NCBI RefSeq assembly: GCF_019599045.1
Contig: NZ_CP080623.1
Span: 270,501-334,500 of the forward strand
Length of the DNA: 64,000 nt
Reading direction: 5' to 3'
DNA from: Roseovarius sp. SCSIO 43702
GTDB taxonomy: Bacteria; Pseudomonadota; Alphaproteobacteria; Rhodobacterales; Rhodobacteraceae
Part shown: positions 16,147-25,064 of the stretch, piece by piece
Layout of the letters: every line of letters starts with the position of its first letter
How positions within the stretch are numbered: position 1 is the first letter of the stretch
Notes under the pieces: generated by a model
The model's input: only the letters and a program-made list of their open reading frames with translations
Database searches by the model: none
Told to the model about the DNA's origin: nothing
Program-made: the position numbers and the translations under genes

Positions 16147-16881
16147 TCAGAATGGCAGGACCGCGTCCAGCACCTGCTGGCCGATCCGCGGTTGCTGAAC
16201 ATCGGTGATCTGACCCCGCCCGCCATAGGAAATGCGGGCCGACGCGATCTTGTCGTAGGTGATCTCGTTCTGCCGCGAGATATCCTCGGGACGGACATAG
16301 CCCGTTACCAGAAGCTCGCGAAGCTCGAAATTGACCCGCACCTCCTGCGATCCCTGGATCGCGAGAACCCCGTTGGGAAGCACCTGCATCACCGTGGCCG
16401 CGACGCGCAGCGTCAGCTCCTCCCTGCGGCTTACCGATCCGTCGCCGCCCGAGCGCGAAGAACTGTCGAGCGCCACGGCATTGTCCATGCTCGCGCCCTC
16501 CGGCAGCTTGCCGTCGATCCGTTGCGGCAGACCCAGGAGGTGCGGCACGCTCATGCTCTCGGAGCCGTTGCGCGAGCGCGAGGTGGAGTTCGAGATCTCG
16601 GCCTCCTCGTCGATCTCGATCACGACGGTGAGGATATCGCCGCGCTTGATCGCCCGCCGGTCGCCGAGCAGCGAGCGTTGTCCGGCGGCCCAGAGCGAGG
16701 CGCCATCCACGTCGCGCGCGGTCTCGACGGTCCGCGGCAGGCCGGGGTCGAGCATGGCGACATGTTCGTCACTGTTCATCGCGGGCGTGAAGCTCGGCGG
16801 TTTGCCGATGTGATCGGCGCGACCGCAGGCCGCGAGCGTCAGGGCGGCGGTGGCGCCGATGAGAAGGGTGCGATGGCTCAT
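16147..16881 (-). CDS. flgH: Flagellar L-ring protein FlgH
   Basis: The 244-residue lipoprotein forms the outer-membrane L ring. The signal peptide ends in the lipobox LTLAAC, with cysteine near residue 19. The L-ring domain shows SLLGDRRAIKRGDILTVVI and the C-terminal VTGYVRPEDISRQNEITYDK typical of FlgH. The ATG at 16879-16881 gives a proper lipoprotein signal; the longer open frame upstream is antisense-type noise over flgA. It is followed by the FliL-like gene and preceded by flgA with two bases between. Confidence 0.95.
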   Translation of the reverse strand: MSHRTLLIGATAALTLAACGRADHIGKPPSFTPAMNSDEHVAMLDPGLPRTVETARDVDGASLWAAGQRSLLGDRRAIKRGDILTVVIEIDEEAEISNSTSRSRNGSESMSVPHLLGLPQRIDGKLPEGASMDNAVALDSSSRSGGDGSVSRREELTLRVAATVMQVLPNGVLAIQGSQEVRVNFELRELLVTGYVRPEDISRQNEITYDKIASARISYGGRGQITDVQQPRIGQQVLDAVLPF

Positions 16882-16883
16882 TG

Positions 16884-17306
16884 TCACTCCTGTTCCGAGA
16901 CGAAAACCCGGCCATCGGCGCGCACGCGGCCCATGACGGTGATGCGCGAGGCGAGGTTCATCACGCGGATACGCTCGCCCGGACCCGCGCGCATGAGAGA
17001 CCGACCCTCGCTCGTGATGCGAAGCCCGCCGCGATCGAAGACGAGCGGCACGATCTGGTTGCGCTCCACGACGGCAGGCGGCCCGACATCGCCCGGTCGC
17101 ACGGGCCGCCCCGCGTAGAGGGCGATCCGCGTTTCGCGGCCGATGATTTCGTCGATCGAGCGCGCGGCACCGACGATCTCCACGTCCTTCACCACGAGAT
17201 CCTGCGCCGTGACGATGGTCTGCGCCCGAAGCGTCCGGGCCGCGAGGACCGATTCGGCCTGCGCCGGGCTGGCCAGGAGGGCAAGAGCTGCGATCCACGT
17301 TCGCAT
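16884..17306 (-). CDS. flgA: P-ring assembly chaperone FlgA
   Basis: The 140-residue periplasmic protein has a signal peptide (TWIAALALLASPAQA) and the SAF-type domain used for P-ring assembly. Conserved parts are TIVTAQDLVVKDVEI, AGRPVRPGDV and ERIRVMNLASRITVMGRV. It is shorter than enterobacterial FlgA, as is common in alphaproteobacteria that lack the N-terminal extension. Its start overlaps the flgG stop by one base. Confidence 0.92.
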   Translation of the reverse strand: MRTWIAALALLASPAQAESVLAARTLRAQTIVTAQDLVVKDVEIVGAARSIDEIIGRETRIALYAGRPVRPGDVGPPAVVERNQIVPLVFDRGGLRITSEGRSLMRAGPGERIRVMNLASRITVMGRVRADGRVFVSEQE

Positions 17307-18091
17307 CAGCGCACCTGCGTCGTGGCGCCGAGCATCTGGTCGGCGGCGGAGATCACCTTGGAGTTGAGCTCGTACCCGCGCTGGGCCTCGATCAGCTCGG
17401 TCACCTCGCGCACCGGGTCGACAGAACTGTCCTCGAGATAGCCCTGCCGAACCGTGCCAAGCCCGTCCTGCCCCGGCGTCGTCACGATCGCCGGACCGGA
17501 TGCCTCGGTCTCGGAGAAGAGATTGCTCCCCAGCGCCTCGAGCCCCTTGGGATTGGTGAAACCCGCGAGCGAGAGCTGACCCAGAAGCTGTGCCTCGGTT
17601 GCGTCGGCGAAATAGGCATAGACCTCGCCCGCGCCGTTGATCGAGATCGAGCGGGCATCTTCGGGGATCGTGATCTGCGGTGCGACAGGATAGCCGTCGG
17701 AAGTCACGATCAGGCCATCGGCGGAGCGCTTCAGCGCCCCGTCGCGCGTGTAGGCGGCGCGCCCGGAGGGCAGCTCGATCTCAAGATAGCCCTTGCCCTC
17801 GATCGCCACGTCCAGATCGCCGTTCGTGGCCGAGAGAGAGCCTTGCTCGAGATGCACGCTCACCGCGGCCGGACGCACCCCGAGGCCAAGCTGCACTCCG
17901 GTGGGAAGCACGGTGCCATCCGCGGCGTTGACCGTGCCGGCCCGCGCCAGTTGCTGGTAGTGCAGGTCGGCGAATTCGGCGCGGCGGGTATTGTAGCCGG
18001 TGGTCGACATGTTCGCGAGGTTGTTCGAGATGGTCTCGACCCGCATCTGCTGTGCCGCCATCCCGGTGGCGGCGATCTTCAGGGCTCGCAT
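17306..18091 (-). CDS. flgG: Flagellar distal rod protein FlgG
   Basis: The 261-residue axial protein builds the distal rod. The N-terminal rod motif appears as MRVETISNNLANMSTTGYNT and the C-terminal motif as LIEAQRGYELNSKVISAADQ. The central GDLDVAIEGKGYLEIELPSG is typical of FlgF/FlgG. Length is normal. It sits between flgF and flgA in the leftward block. Confidence 0.96.
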   Translation of the reverse strand: MRALKIAATGMAAQQMRVETISNNLANMSTTGYNTRRAEFADLHYQQLARAGTVNAADGTVLPTGVQLGLGVRPAAVSVHLEQGSLSATNGDLDVAIEGKGYLEIELPSGRAAYTRDGALKRSADGLIVTSDGYPVAPQITIPEDARSISINGAGEVYAYFADATEAQLLGQLSLAGFTNPKGLEALGSNLFSETEASGPAIVTTPGQDGLGTVRQGYLEDSSVDPVREVTELIEAQRGYELNSKVISAADQMLGATTQVR

Positions 18092-18118
18092 GGCGTTCTC
18101 CTTCTGGACGAGGCCGGG

Positions 18119-18838
18119 TTATCTGGTCTTCACGAATGTCTGGAGCGCGGTGCGCAGGCGCTCGTTCTCGGCCTCGAGGAAGCTCTGGCCCATCTCGTAG
18201 GCGCGCTGCACCTCGATCATGCGGGCGACCTGAGAAACCGGATCCACATTGGCACCCTCGAGAAACCCCTGAAGCATCCGGCCGTCCTCGACCGGCTCGA
18301 ACCCCGCCTCGGAACGGAACATGACGCCGTCCTCACGGATGAGGCCGGTCGGATCCGTGGGTCGGACAAGCCCGATCTGCGAGAGCGGACGGCCGTCGGC
18401 GCTCAGTGTGCCATCGGGCGAAATGCCGAGGCCGGTCGCATCGGGGGGCACGAAGACCGGTGCGCCCCCGGCATCGAGCACGCGAAAGCCTGCCGGCGTC
18501 ACGAGGTCGCCCGCCGCCGAGAGCGCGAAACTCCCGGCACGGGTGAGGCGTTCGCCGCCGGGTGTCTCGACGAGGAAGAAGCCTTCACCCTCGATCGCGA
18601 GATCGAGCTCGCCGCCGGTCTGCGTCAGCGCGCCTTGCGTCATCGAGGTATGCCGCACATCCGCCGATGCCATCGAAAGCGACGGCCCGCCCTCGTTGCG
18701 CTGGATGTATTCGGCAAAGACCAACCCCTCCTGGCGGAAGCCGGTGGTTGCCGCGTTCGCGATGTTGTTGGCCACCACCTGCATTTCGCGCATCAACCCG
18801 ACCTGGCGGGTCAGGGTGGTGTATCCGGTGCTTTCCAT
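18119..18838 (-). CDS. flgF: Flagellar proximal rod protein FlgF
   Basis: The 239-residue rod protein has the N-terminal rod motif (VVANNIANAATTGFRQEG), the FlgE/F/G middle segment GELDLAIEGEGFFLVETPGG, and the C-terminal helix RMIEVQRAYEMGQSFLE. It is directly downstream of fliQ with two bases between and upstream of flgG. Confidence 0.95.
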   Translation of the reverse strand: MESTGYTTLTRQVGLMREMQVVANNIANAATTGFRQEGLVFAEYIQRNEGGPSLSMASADVRHTSMTQGALTQTGGELDLAIEGEGFFLVETPGGERLTRAGSFALSAAGDLVTPAGFRVLDAGGAPVFVPPDATGLGISPDGTLSADGRPLSQIGLVRPTDPTGLIREDGVMFRSEAGFEPVEDGRMLQGFLEGANVDPVSQVARMIEVQRAYEMGQSFLEAENERLRTALQTFVKTR

Positions 18839-18840
18839 CG

Positions 18841-19110
18841 TCAGCCTCCTGCGATGATCGGGATCAGGTGATCCTGGAAGAACGAAACGAGCGTCCGGGT
18901 CATGAAGCCCATGCTGAGCCAGAAGACCGCGATGATCGCCGCGAGCTTGGGCACGAAGGTGAGTGTCATCTCCTGTATCGACGTGAGCGCCTGGAAAAGC
19001 CCCACGGTCAGGCCCGCGACCAGCGCCACCACGAGGATGGGGGTCGAGATGATGACCGCGATCCAGAGCCCCTGCCGTAACGTGTCGAAGAAGATGACCT
19101 CGCTCTCCAT
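18841..19110 (-). CDS. fliQ: Flagellar export gate protein FliQ
   Basis: The 89-residue protein has the two membrane hairpin helices of FliQ, with TPILVVALVAGLTVGLFQAL and the linker TSIQEMTLTFVPKL. It joins FliP and FliR in the export gate. It lies between fliE and flgF. Confidence 0.95.
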   Translation of the reverse strand: MESEVIFFDTLRQGLWIAVIISTPILVVALVAGLTVGLFQALTSIQEMTLTFVPKLAAIIAVFWLSMGFMTRTLVSFFQDHLIPIIAGG

Positions 19111-19114
19111 CGTT

Positions 19115-19402
19115 CTAGACCGGCATCCGCAGGATTTCCTGGTAGGCCTCGACCATCTTGTCGCGAACGGTCACGGCGGTCTCGACGGCGAGCTCCGCCT
19201 GCGCGAGCGCCTGGACGAGGGCATGGGGGTCGGCCTCTCCGGTCATGGCGCTGGTCGCCGTGGCCTCGGCCTCCTGCAGGGTCGCAGCGAAATCGCGGAC
19301 GATTCCGCCGGCCGCGCCGCCGGTCGCGGTGGCCGGATCGGGCGCAGTGGCGGGGCGCTGGGCCGCATAGTTCCGGGCGGCATTAAGGGCGGTGATATCC
19401 AT
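19115..19402 (-). CDS. fliE: MS-ring/rod junction protein FliE
   Basis: The 95-residue protein links the MS ring to the rod and is the first export substrate. The family C-terminus is visible as LVQALAQAELAVETAVTVRD followed by MVEAYQEILRMPV. The N-terminal third is alanine-rich and variable, as usual. It lies between flgC and fliQ. Confidence 0.93.
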   Translation of the reverse strand: MDITALNAARNYAAQRPATAPDPATATGGAAGGIVRDFAATLQEAEATATSAMTGEADPHALVQALAQAELAVETAVTVRDKMVEAYQEILRMPV

Positions 19403-19423
19403 TCTGGATCCTCCTTCGTGGGA

Positions 19424-19816
19424 TTATCGGCGCAGCAGGTCCATCAGGCTCGATGACATCTGTCTTGCCTGGTCGAACATCTTGAGATTGGCCTCGTAAC
19501 TGCGCTGCGCCTCGCGGGCATCGGCGATCTCGATCACGAGGTCGACATTCGAACCATCGTAATAGCCCGTGGCATCGGCGAGCGGGTGCGACGGATCATG
19601 GATGCGCGCGAGTTCCGAGCGGTCGAGGTTGACGCGGCCCGTCCTGACCCCCGCGGCCGCGCCGGGCCCGCCGCTCTCGAGTTCGAACGGTACCGTCTTG
19701 CGCCGATAGCCGGGCGTGTCGGCATTCGCGATGTTTTCCGAAACGTGGCGCAGGCGCTGGGCCTGGGCCCGGAGCCCGCTTGACGAGACGCTGAGCGCGT
19801 CGGAGAAATCCGTCAT
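19424..19816 (-). CDS. flgC: Flagellar proximal rod protein FlgC
   Basis: The 130-residue rod protein shows the motif VSENIANADTPGYRRKTV and the C-terminal helix ADAREAQRSYEANLKMFDQA. I chose the ATG at 19814-19816 because a GGAGA lies about 10 bases upstream and the product then begins like other FlgC proteins. A frame 11 codons longer would run into flgB. Confidence 0.95.
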   Translation of the reverse strand: MTDFSDALSVSSSGLRAQAQRLRHVSENIANADTPGYRRKTVPFELESGGPGAAAGVRTGRVNLDRSELARIHDPSHPLADATGYYDGSNVDLVIEIADAREAQRSYEANLKMFDQARQMSSSLMDLLRR

Positions 19817-19829
19817 GATGTCCGTCTCC

Positions 19830-20222
19830 TTACCTGCGGCCCACGGCACTGCGCAGGATGTTGAGCGATGAGCGATAGATCGCGATGGCGCGGTCGTGGT
19901 CGCGCTTGACCTGCACCGCCGTCATCATCTCGGTCTCGAGCGCGACCGAGTTGCCATTTGGATCGGTCGGCACGTCGCGACGTTCGCTGACCCGCACATC
20001 ACTTGCCGCCGCCGTCGCATCCAGGTGCGAGGGGCGTGTCGCGCGAAGCCGGGCGGGCGCACCGATCCCGCCGCCCATCAACTCTCCGAACGGCTGGATA
20101 TCGCGCGCGGCATATCCCGGCGTGTCGGCATTCGCGATGTTCTGCGCGATGACGCTTTGCCGGCTACCGGCGTGACGGGCCATGGCATGGGCCAGTCGGA
20201 AAATATCGAGATCTGCGAACAT
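19830..20222 (-). CDS. flgB: Flagellar proximal rod protein FlgB
   Basis: The 130-residue rod protein carries VIAQNIANADTPGYAARDI and ends with the helix region RDHDRAIAIYRSSLNILRSA. The ATG at 20220-20222 fits the family; ten extra upstream codons are open but unlikely. It leads the leftward block flgB-flgC-fliE-fliQ-flgF-flgG-flgA-flgH-fliL2 and diverges from fliI over 84 bases. Confidence 0.94.
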   Translation of the reverse strand: MFADLDIFRLAHAMARHAGSRQSVIAQNIANADTPGYAARDIQPFGELMGGGIGAPARLRATRPSHLDATAAASDVRVSERRDVPTDPNGNSVALETEMMTAVQVKRDHDRAIAIYRSSLNILRSAVGRR

Positions 20223-20306
20223 TGAGGCGATTCCCCGGTGCGTTTCAACCAAGGCTTAACCGTGATTCCTTTAGAAATTGTTTTCAGAAGATTTTTGGAG
20301 AGCCCG

Positions 20307-21683
20307 ATGAGAGCACCCGAGTTGTCCGGCCTGCGGGCCGAGATCGCCAGACTAAACGCTGCGCACACCATCGGCCGCGTCATGTCCATCGGTGGCGATA
20401 CGCTCCGGGTGGGCGGCCTGTCGGACGTGGCGCGGCTGGGTGACCGGGTCGTCATCACCCGTCGATCCGATGGGGCCGCGCTGGCCGGGGAAATTCTCAA
20501 CATGGATTCCGCGGCGGCGGTCGTGCTGCCGGACGAGGCCCCGGTCGGCCTCGGGCTCGGCGACCGCGTGGTCGTGACGAACGGGGGCGACATCGCGCCC
20601 TGCGATGGCTGGATCGGGCGCGTCATCGATCCGTTCGGCGCGCCGCTCGATGGCCGTCCTCTCGCTCGCGGAGCGAGGGCGCGTCCGGTTCGGGGCGATC
20701 CGCCGCCGCCGTCGGTGCGTCGCGCCATGGGCGGGCGGCTCGAGACGGGGATGGCCGTCTTCAACACGATCCTGCCGATCGTGCGGGGCCAGCGCGTCGG
20801 CCTTTTCGCCGGGTCCGGCGTCGGCAAATCGAGCCTTCTGGGCCACCTGGGCCGCAACATGCAAGCGGATGTCGTCGTCTTTGCCCTGATCGGAGAGCGG
20901 GGGCGCGAGCTTCGGGAATTCGCCGACAATGTCCTCGGCACCGATGGCATGAAACGCTCGGTCATCGTGGCGGCCACCTCCGACACGTCGCCACTCATCC
21001 GGCGCAGGTGCGCCTGGACTGCGATGTGCGTGGCCGAGCATTTTCGCGATCAGGGGGCGCATGTGCTTCTGATGGCCGATTCGATCACCCGTTTTGCCGA
21101 GGCGCATCGCGAGGTGGCGATCGCCGCCGGGGAACTTCCGGCGCTGCGCGGCTTCCCGGCCTCGACGGCGCAGATGATCATGTCGCTTTGCGAGCGGGCG
21201 GGACCGGGCGCCGAAGGGCAGGGCGACATCACGGCGCTTCTGAGCGTGCTGGTCGCGGGCTCCGACATGGATGAGCCCGTCGCGGATATCCTGCGCGGGG
21301 TGCTGGACGGTCACGTCGTGATGGACCGCGCGATCGCCGAGCGGGGCCGCTTTCCGGCGATCGATCTCCTGCGATCGGTCTCCCGCAGCTTGCCGGCCGC
21401 CGCCAGCGCGGACGAGAATGATCTGATCGCGCGGACGCGCATGCTTCTGGGTGCATATGAGCGGTCCGAGACGATGATCCGCGCGGGACTTTACAGCGAA
21501 GGGTCGGATCCGCGTCTCGACGAAGCGATCCGCGCCTGGCCGGATCTCGACGCCCTCGTCGGAGAGGTGGAAGGCGGAACCACGCGAGACAGCTTCGACC
21601 GCCTGGCCCTCATCCTGCGCCGCGCCGCGTCCGCGAAATCGCAGAAAAACCCGGCGCCGACCGAACCCGCACGCGGCGTGTAA
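20307..21683 (+). CDS. fliI: Flagellum-specific export ATPase FliI
   Basis: The 458-residue F1-like ATPase energises substrate unloading at the export gate. Walker A is GLFAGSGVGKSSLL (about residues 165-178), Walker B is HVLLMADSITRFAEA, and GERGRELREFADNVL is the family's catalytic segment. I chose the ATG at 20307, preceded by TGGAG; the frame is open 23 codons further upstream, but that part does not look like FliI. It stands alone between two leftward blocks. Confidence 0.95.
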   Translation: MRAPELSGLRAEIARLNAAHTIGRVMSIGGDTLRVGGLSDVARLGDRVVITRRSDGAALAGEILNMDSAAAVVLPDEAPVGLGLGDRVVVTNGGDIAPCDGWIGRVIDPFGAPLDGRPLARGARARPVRGDPPPPSVRRAMGGRLETGMAVFNTILPIVRGQRVGLFAGSGVGKSSLLGHLGRNMQADVVVFALIGERGRELREFADNVLGTDGMKRSVIVAATSDTSPLIRRRCAWTAMCVAEHFRDQGAHVLLMADSITRFAEAHREVAIAAGELPALRGFPASTAQMIMSLCERAGPGAEGQGDITALLSVLVAGSDMDEPVADILRGVLDGHVVMDRAIAERGRFPAIDLLRSVSRSLPAAASADENDLIARTRMLLGAYERSETMIRAGLYSEGSDPRLDEAIRAWPDLDALVGEVEGGTTRDSFDRLALILRRAASAKSQKNPAPTEPARGV

Positions 21684-21884
21684 GGGGGTGGTGGTGATCC
21701 GGTGGTGGCTGTCTTGAAACGGCGGTCCTGCCACGATGTGCTTCGCCCGTGCCGGGTGACATGCGCCGAGCATCCAAGCGGAGGATGGCCTTGCAGAATG
21801 GCCTCGTCGCCAGTGCCGGTTCGACCGGTTTTCCGAAGCTTTTAGCCGTGCGGAACCGGAAGACCGTTGCCACCCGGCGCGCAG

Positions 21885-22688
21885 TCAGGCGAAAAGTGGG
21901 CGCATCGATTGAAGCAGCGTGAGCGCCGTGGAACCCGCGCTCGAGGCCGAGAATGCCGATGTCTGCTCGCGGACGAGGAAGCGGTCGATGAGCCGCTGAA
22001 TATTGGCCGGATCCTCGAGATCCGAAAGACCCTCGATGCCAAGCTGGCGCCGTGCACGGTTCGAGAATTCATCGACCTGCCGATCGAGATCGACCTGGGC
22101 GAAGCCATCGGGAATCCCGAGGGCGGTTTCGAAGAATTGCCGGAGCGGCGGGTCGCCCATGATCCGCAACCACTTGGTCTCGTCGCTGCCCGTCGCGACA
22201 AGATCGGGCAGGCTTCGCTCGGCATTGAGCGCAAGGCGCATGGCGTCGTCCTGTTCCCCGACGGCCACTTCGAATTCGCGCGTGCGAAACAGGTCCGAGA
22301 TCCTCTCGCCGAAGCCCGGATCGCCCGTGCGGGCCCCGAGCGGATCGCCGAAGCCGAATTCTCGTGCAAGGGCGCGGTAGCGCGTGTCGGTGAGGCGATT
22401 GGCCAGGGCATCGCGCGCGGTGGCTCCCTCCTCGAGGATCTTGCGCACGAACGCCGTGCTCGAGATGTCTTCGCCCAGGCCGAAGGCGCCAAGCGCGACA
22501 CGCAGCAGCCGACGGTCGGAGACGAGATCGTCGGCATTTCGGACCGAGGCGATATTGGCTTCGAAATAGGCGGTATCCCGTTCCAGGCGCGGTGTCCGGT
22601 CGAAGCTTTGGCGTTGCGCCGGAAGAGTGGCCTTGAGAAGCCGCCAGCCGGCCACACCTCCGACGGGCAGTATGGGCTGAAAACTCAT
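21885..22688 (-). CDS. DUF1217-type flagellar-locus protein
   Basis: The 267-residue protein is soluble and mostly helical. Its pattern (LERDTAYFEANIASVRNADD, later FGLGEDISSTAFVRKILEEG, ending in a region around NIQRLIDRFLVREQ) matches the DUF1217 proteins encoded in rhodobacterial and rhizobial flagellar loci, whose role is unknown. It starts at an ATG overlapping the flbT stop and is the last gene of the fliC/flaF/flbT block. A link to hook or filament assembly is inferred from position. Confidence 0.75.
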   Translation of the reverse strand: MSFQPILPVGGVAGWRLLKATLPAQRQSFDRTPRLERDTAYFEANIASVRNADDLVSDRRLLRVALGAFGLGEDISSTAFVRKILEEGATARDALANRLTDTRYRALAREFGFGDPLGARTGDPGFGERISDLFRTREFEVAVGEQDDAMRLALNAERSLPDLVATGSDETKWLRIMGDPPLRQFFETALGIPDGFAQVDLDRQVDEFSNRARRQLGIEGLSDLEDPANIQRLIDRFLVREQTSAFSASSAGSTALTLLQSMRPLFA

Positions 22689-23089
22689 GCCGTGGCGCGC
22701 GCCAGAAGCCGCGCCTCGCGGGGGAGCAGGGCGCGCAGGGATTTCAGGCACTTGTAATGCTCATCCTCCAGGATGGCATCGGTTGCGCGGGCCAGGTGCG
22801 CGCGGCTGTCCGGATCGGTCAGGATGCGGCTCAACTCCTCGATGTGGCGCAGGAGCGGCAGACGCGCCGCTTCGGCGTCGCTGTCTCCCGAGAGGACCAG
22901 TTGCACCGCGTAGCAGACCCGCCGGACCGGCGTGTTGGCATCGTCGGGATGTATCGCATCGCGCAGCCGCAGGATGTTCGCGCCCGGTGTCATGATCGCG
23001 ACGCGCGTCCGACGGTCCCCGTTCTCGAGAACCGCGCCGTTCACGAGCACGCGTTCCTTGGGGCCGAGCTTCAGGACAAGGCCGCTCAT
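22685..23089 (-). CDS. flbT: Flagellin translation regulator FlbT
   Basis: The 134-residue protein shows FlbT features: the opening GLVLKLGPKERVLVNGAVLE, then RVAIMTPGANILRLRDAI and a C-terminal half with YAVQLVLSG and EDEHYKCLKSLRALLP. In Caulobacter FlbT binds the 5' leader of flagellin mRNA and represses it until hooks are complete. The fliC leader nearby has three perfect hairpins, a plausible target. The start overlaps the flaF stop (ATGA) and the stop overlaps the DUF1217 gene. Confidence 0.9.
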   Translation of the reverse strand: MSGLVLKLGPKERVLVNGAVLENGDRRTRVAIMTPGANILRLRDAIHPDDANTPVRRVCYAVQLVLSGDSDAEAARLPLLRHIEELSRILTDPDSRAHLARATDAILEDEHYKCLKSLRALLPREARLLARATA

Positions 23090-23478
23090 CCGCGTGCCCC
23101 CGTCGAGTGCCGGGCACCATCCTTGAGACCAGCCATGATCGCGCGGTTGATCTCGATCAGCGGCTCGGGCGAGGCCTTGCGCTGCATGACGAGGCGGCTG
23201 TGCTCGCGCGTGAATTCGGCGAGATAGACGATGCGCGCCTTGAGATCGTCGGGAAGCCCGTTGCCACGGTCCGCGACGTCGACGGCAAGGATCGTCCAGA
23301 GCCTGCGGTTGATATGTATGGCATGGGCAAGGTCGCCGAATCCGGCGGCGCCCTTGTCGCTCGCCCTTTTCAGGAGCTGGGTCGTCCTGGCGACCGCTTC
23401 GTATTCCCTGGCCCGCGGGGTGCTGACGGTTTCGATGTTCTGCGCATAGGCGTTCGGCGTATGTCGGATCGCGTTCAC
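23086..23478 (-). CDS. flaF: Flagellin biosynthesis regulator FlaF
   Basis: The 130-residue helical protein has family motifs TPRAREYEAVARTTQLLKRA and INRRLWTILAVDVADRGNGL. FlaF works with FlbT to tune flagellin synthesis and secretion in alphaproteobacteria. It lies directly downstream of fliC and overlaps flbT by four bases. Confidence 0.9.
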   Translation of the reverse strand: MNAIRHTPNAYAQNIETVSTPRAREYEAVARTTQLLKRASDKGAAGFGDLAHAIHINRRLWTILAVDVADRGNGLPDDLKARIVYLAEFTREHSRLVMQRKASPEPLIEINRAIMAGLKDGARHSTGARG

Positions 23479-23593
23479 GTATCGTCCTTTCGGAAATTGG
23501 CCGGTCCCGGCGCGCCGGGCAAGTCGGCGGCGGGGTCATGACCGGGGCGCGGCCTGACGGTGACGCGCGCCCCGGTCGCCGATCTGTCCCCTA

Positions 23594-24862
23594 TCAGCGG
23601 AAGAGCGACAGGATCGACTGCGGAGCCTGGTTGGCGATCGAAAGCGACTGCACGGCGAGTTGCTGCTGCACCTGGAGCGCCTGCAGCCGCGCCGATGTCT
23701 CTTCCATATCCGCATCGACCATGGCCCCGATGCCCGACTTGAGGCTGTCGGTCAGTTTCGAGACGAAGTCCGACTGCGTGCCGATCCGGGTCTCGACCGA
23801 ACCGAAAGAGGCGCTCGCGTCGATCGAGGACTGGATCATGCCTTCGATCTGGCTCAGCGCGGTGTTCGCGCCGCTCTCCGTGCTCACGTTCATGGTTTCG
23901 AGCTGGGTCAGCGCGCCGCTGCCGCGCTGCTGCGTGAGAGAGACGCCGATATTCCCTTGGTTGGTCAGGTTCTCCACCGTGATCGAGGTTCCGGCATTGA
24001 TCACGACGGCGAATTTCGAATCATCGAGGCCGGCCTGGAGAAGCCCGTTCTTGACACCCGCGAAAACCGAATCGTTGGTGTCGCCCGCGCGCACCACGTA
24101 GCTCCCCTCGACATCGCCGACCTTCAGGCGCACGACGTCGCCCTCGACCAGGCCTGCCGTGCTGCCGAGGTCAACTCCGGCGGTTCCCGCCTTGAGCGCC
24201 ACGGCGCCGCCCGCGTTGCCGTCATTCTCGAGGAACTCGGCGCCAAGGGTGACGGTGACCATGTCGGCGCCCCCGCTCGCGGCAAGCGTCGAGACGTCTG
24301 CGTCGACCGCGGTCAGGTCGGTGCCCGCGGTCGTCGACAGGTTCTGTGCGGCCACGCCGATATTCGAGACCGAGATGCTTCCCCCCGCGCCCCGATCCAG
24401 CGATGACAGGATATCGACCCCGGTGTTCCCATCCGTGTTGAGATCCGATTGAGACCCATCGACGAGGTTGAGACCGTTGAATTGTGCGGCGCCCACGACC
24501 GACTTGATCTGTCCGATATAGGCCTGGATCTCGTCGTTGAGCTTCTCGCGGTCGACGTTGTCGCCTTGCGCGCCCACGATCTTGTCGCGCATGTTGATGA
24601 GAAGGTCGGTCACGGTTTCGGACGCGTTGCGCGCCACCGCCACCGTGGATTCGCCCAGCGCGAGGCTGTCGGAGATGGCCTTGAACCCGCTCACGTCCGC
24701 TTCCATGACCTTGGAGATCGCCCAGACGGCCGAGTTGTCCTTGGCCGAGGATACGGATTTGCCCGTCGAAATCTCGTTCTGTGTCGTGGCAAGGTTCTTG
24801 TTGACGGATTTGAGAGTTTGCAGCGCGACCATCGCGCTGTTGTTCGTCAGAATGCTGGACAT
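23594..24862 (-). CDS. fliC: Flagellin
   Basis: The 422-residue filament protein has conserved ends. The N-terminal D0/D1 part begins SSILTNNSAMVALQTLK and continues with the ISTGKSVSSAKDNSA segment; the C-terminal part ends ANQAPQSILSLFR. The centre (about 165-310) is variable. The ATG at 24860-24862 is preceded by AAGGAATAT. A 114-base open extension upstream is leader, not coding, because it contains hairpins and lacks flagellin sequence. This is the only flagellin gene in the window. Confidence 0.96.
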   Translation of the reverse strand: MSSILTNNSAMVALQTLKSVNKNLATTQNEISTGKSVSSAKDNSAVWAISKVMEADVSGFKAISDSLALGESTVAVARNASETVTDLLINMRDKIVGAQGDNVDREKLNDEIQAYIGQIKSVVGAAQFNGLNLVDGSQSDLNTDGNTGVDILSSLDRGAGGSISVSNIGVAAQNLSTTAGTDLTAVDADVSTLAASGGADMVTVTLGAEFLENDGNAGGAVALKAGTAGVDLGSTAGLVEGDVVRLKVGDVEGSYVVRAGDTNDSVFAGVKNGLLQAGLDDSKFAVVINAGTSITVENLTNQGNIGVSLTQQRGSGALTQLETMNVSTESGANTALSQIEGMIQSSIDASASFGSVETRIGTQSDFVSKLTDSLKSGIGAMVDADMEETSARLQALQVQQQLAVQSLSIANQAPQSILSLFR

Positions 24863-24881
24863 TGCATATTCCTTTGGTTTC

Positions 24882-24946
24882 GGGTGCTTTTGCACCCATT
24901 GATGCGCGTTCCGTATCGGAACCGTTTTGACTGTCCTTCTGACAGT
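24882..24946 (-). promoter_or_regulatory. Flagellin leader with three consecutive perfect hairpins
   Basis: Upstream of the fliC start, three separate perfect inverted repeats occur in 65 bases. They are GGGTGC/GCACCC with a four-base loop (24882-24897), GTTCCG/CGGAAC with a three-base loop (24908-24922), and ACTGTC/GACAGT with a five-base loop (24930-24946). The first ends 20 bases from the start codon. FlbT, encoded in the same block, is known to act on flagellin leaders, so this is a candidate FlbT target. Confidence 0.6.
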
Positions 24947-25012
24947 TGCGAACCGCTCTCGCGGATCCCGCGCCATCCGATCGGATGCAGGCGCACCATG
25001 CGCGCCGAGGTG

Positions 25013-25027
25013 CTAATGGAATGCTAA
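25013..25027 (-). promoter_or_regulatory. CtrA-like box upstream of fliC
   Basis: Read on the minus strand this is TTAG-N7-TTAG, two positions off the consensus TTAA-N7-TTAA with exact spacing. It lies about 150 bases before the fliC start, upstream of the structured leader. Plausible but weaker than the site at 3860-3874. Confidence 0.35.
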
Positions 25028-25064
25028 ACCCGCCTCGCGATCTCCACCGGATTTGAATCAAATC

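Noticed and set aside
25049..25063. Palindrome GATTTGA-A-TCAAATC downstream of the FlgN-like gene
   Set aside because: It lacks the FNR spacing and a T-run, and is too short to assign as terminator or operator.
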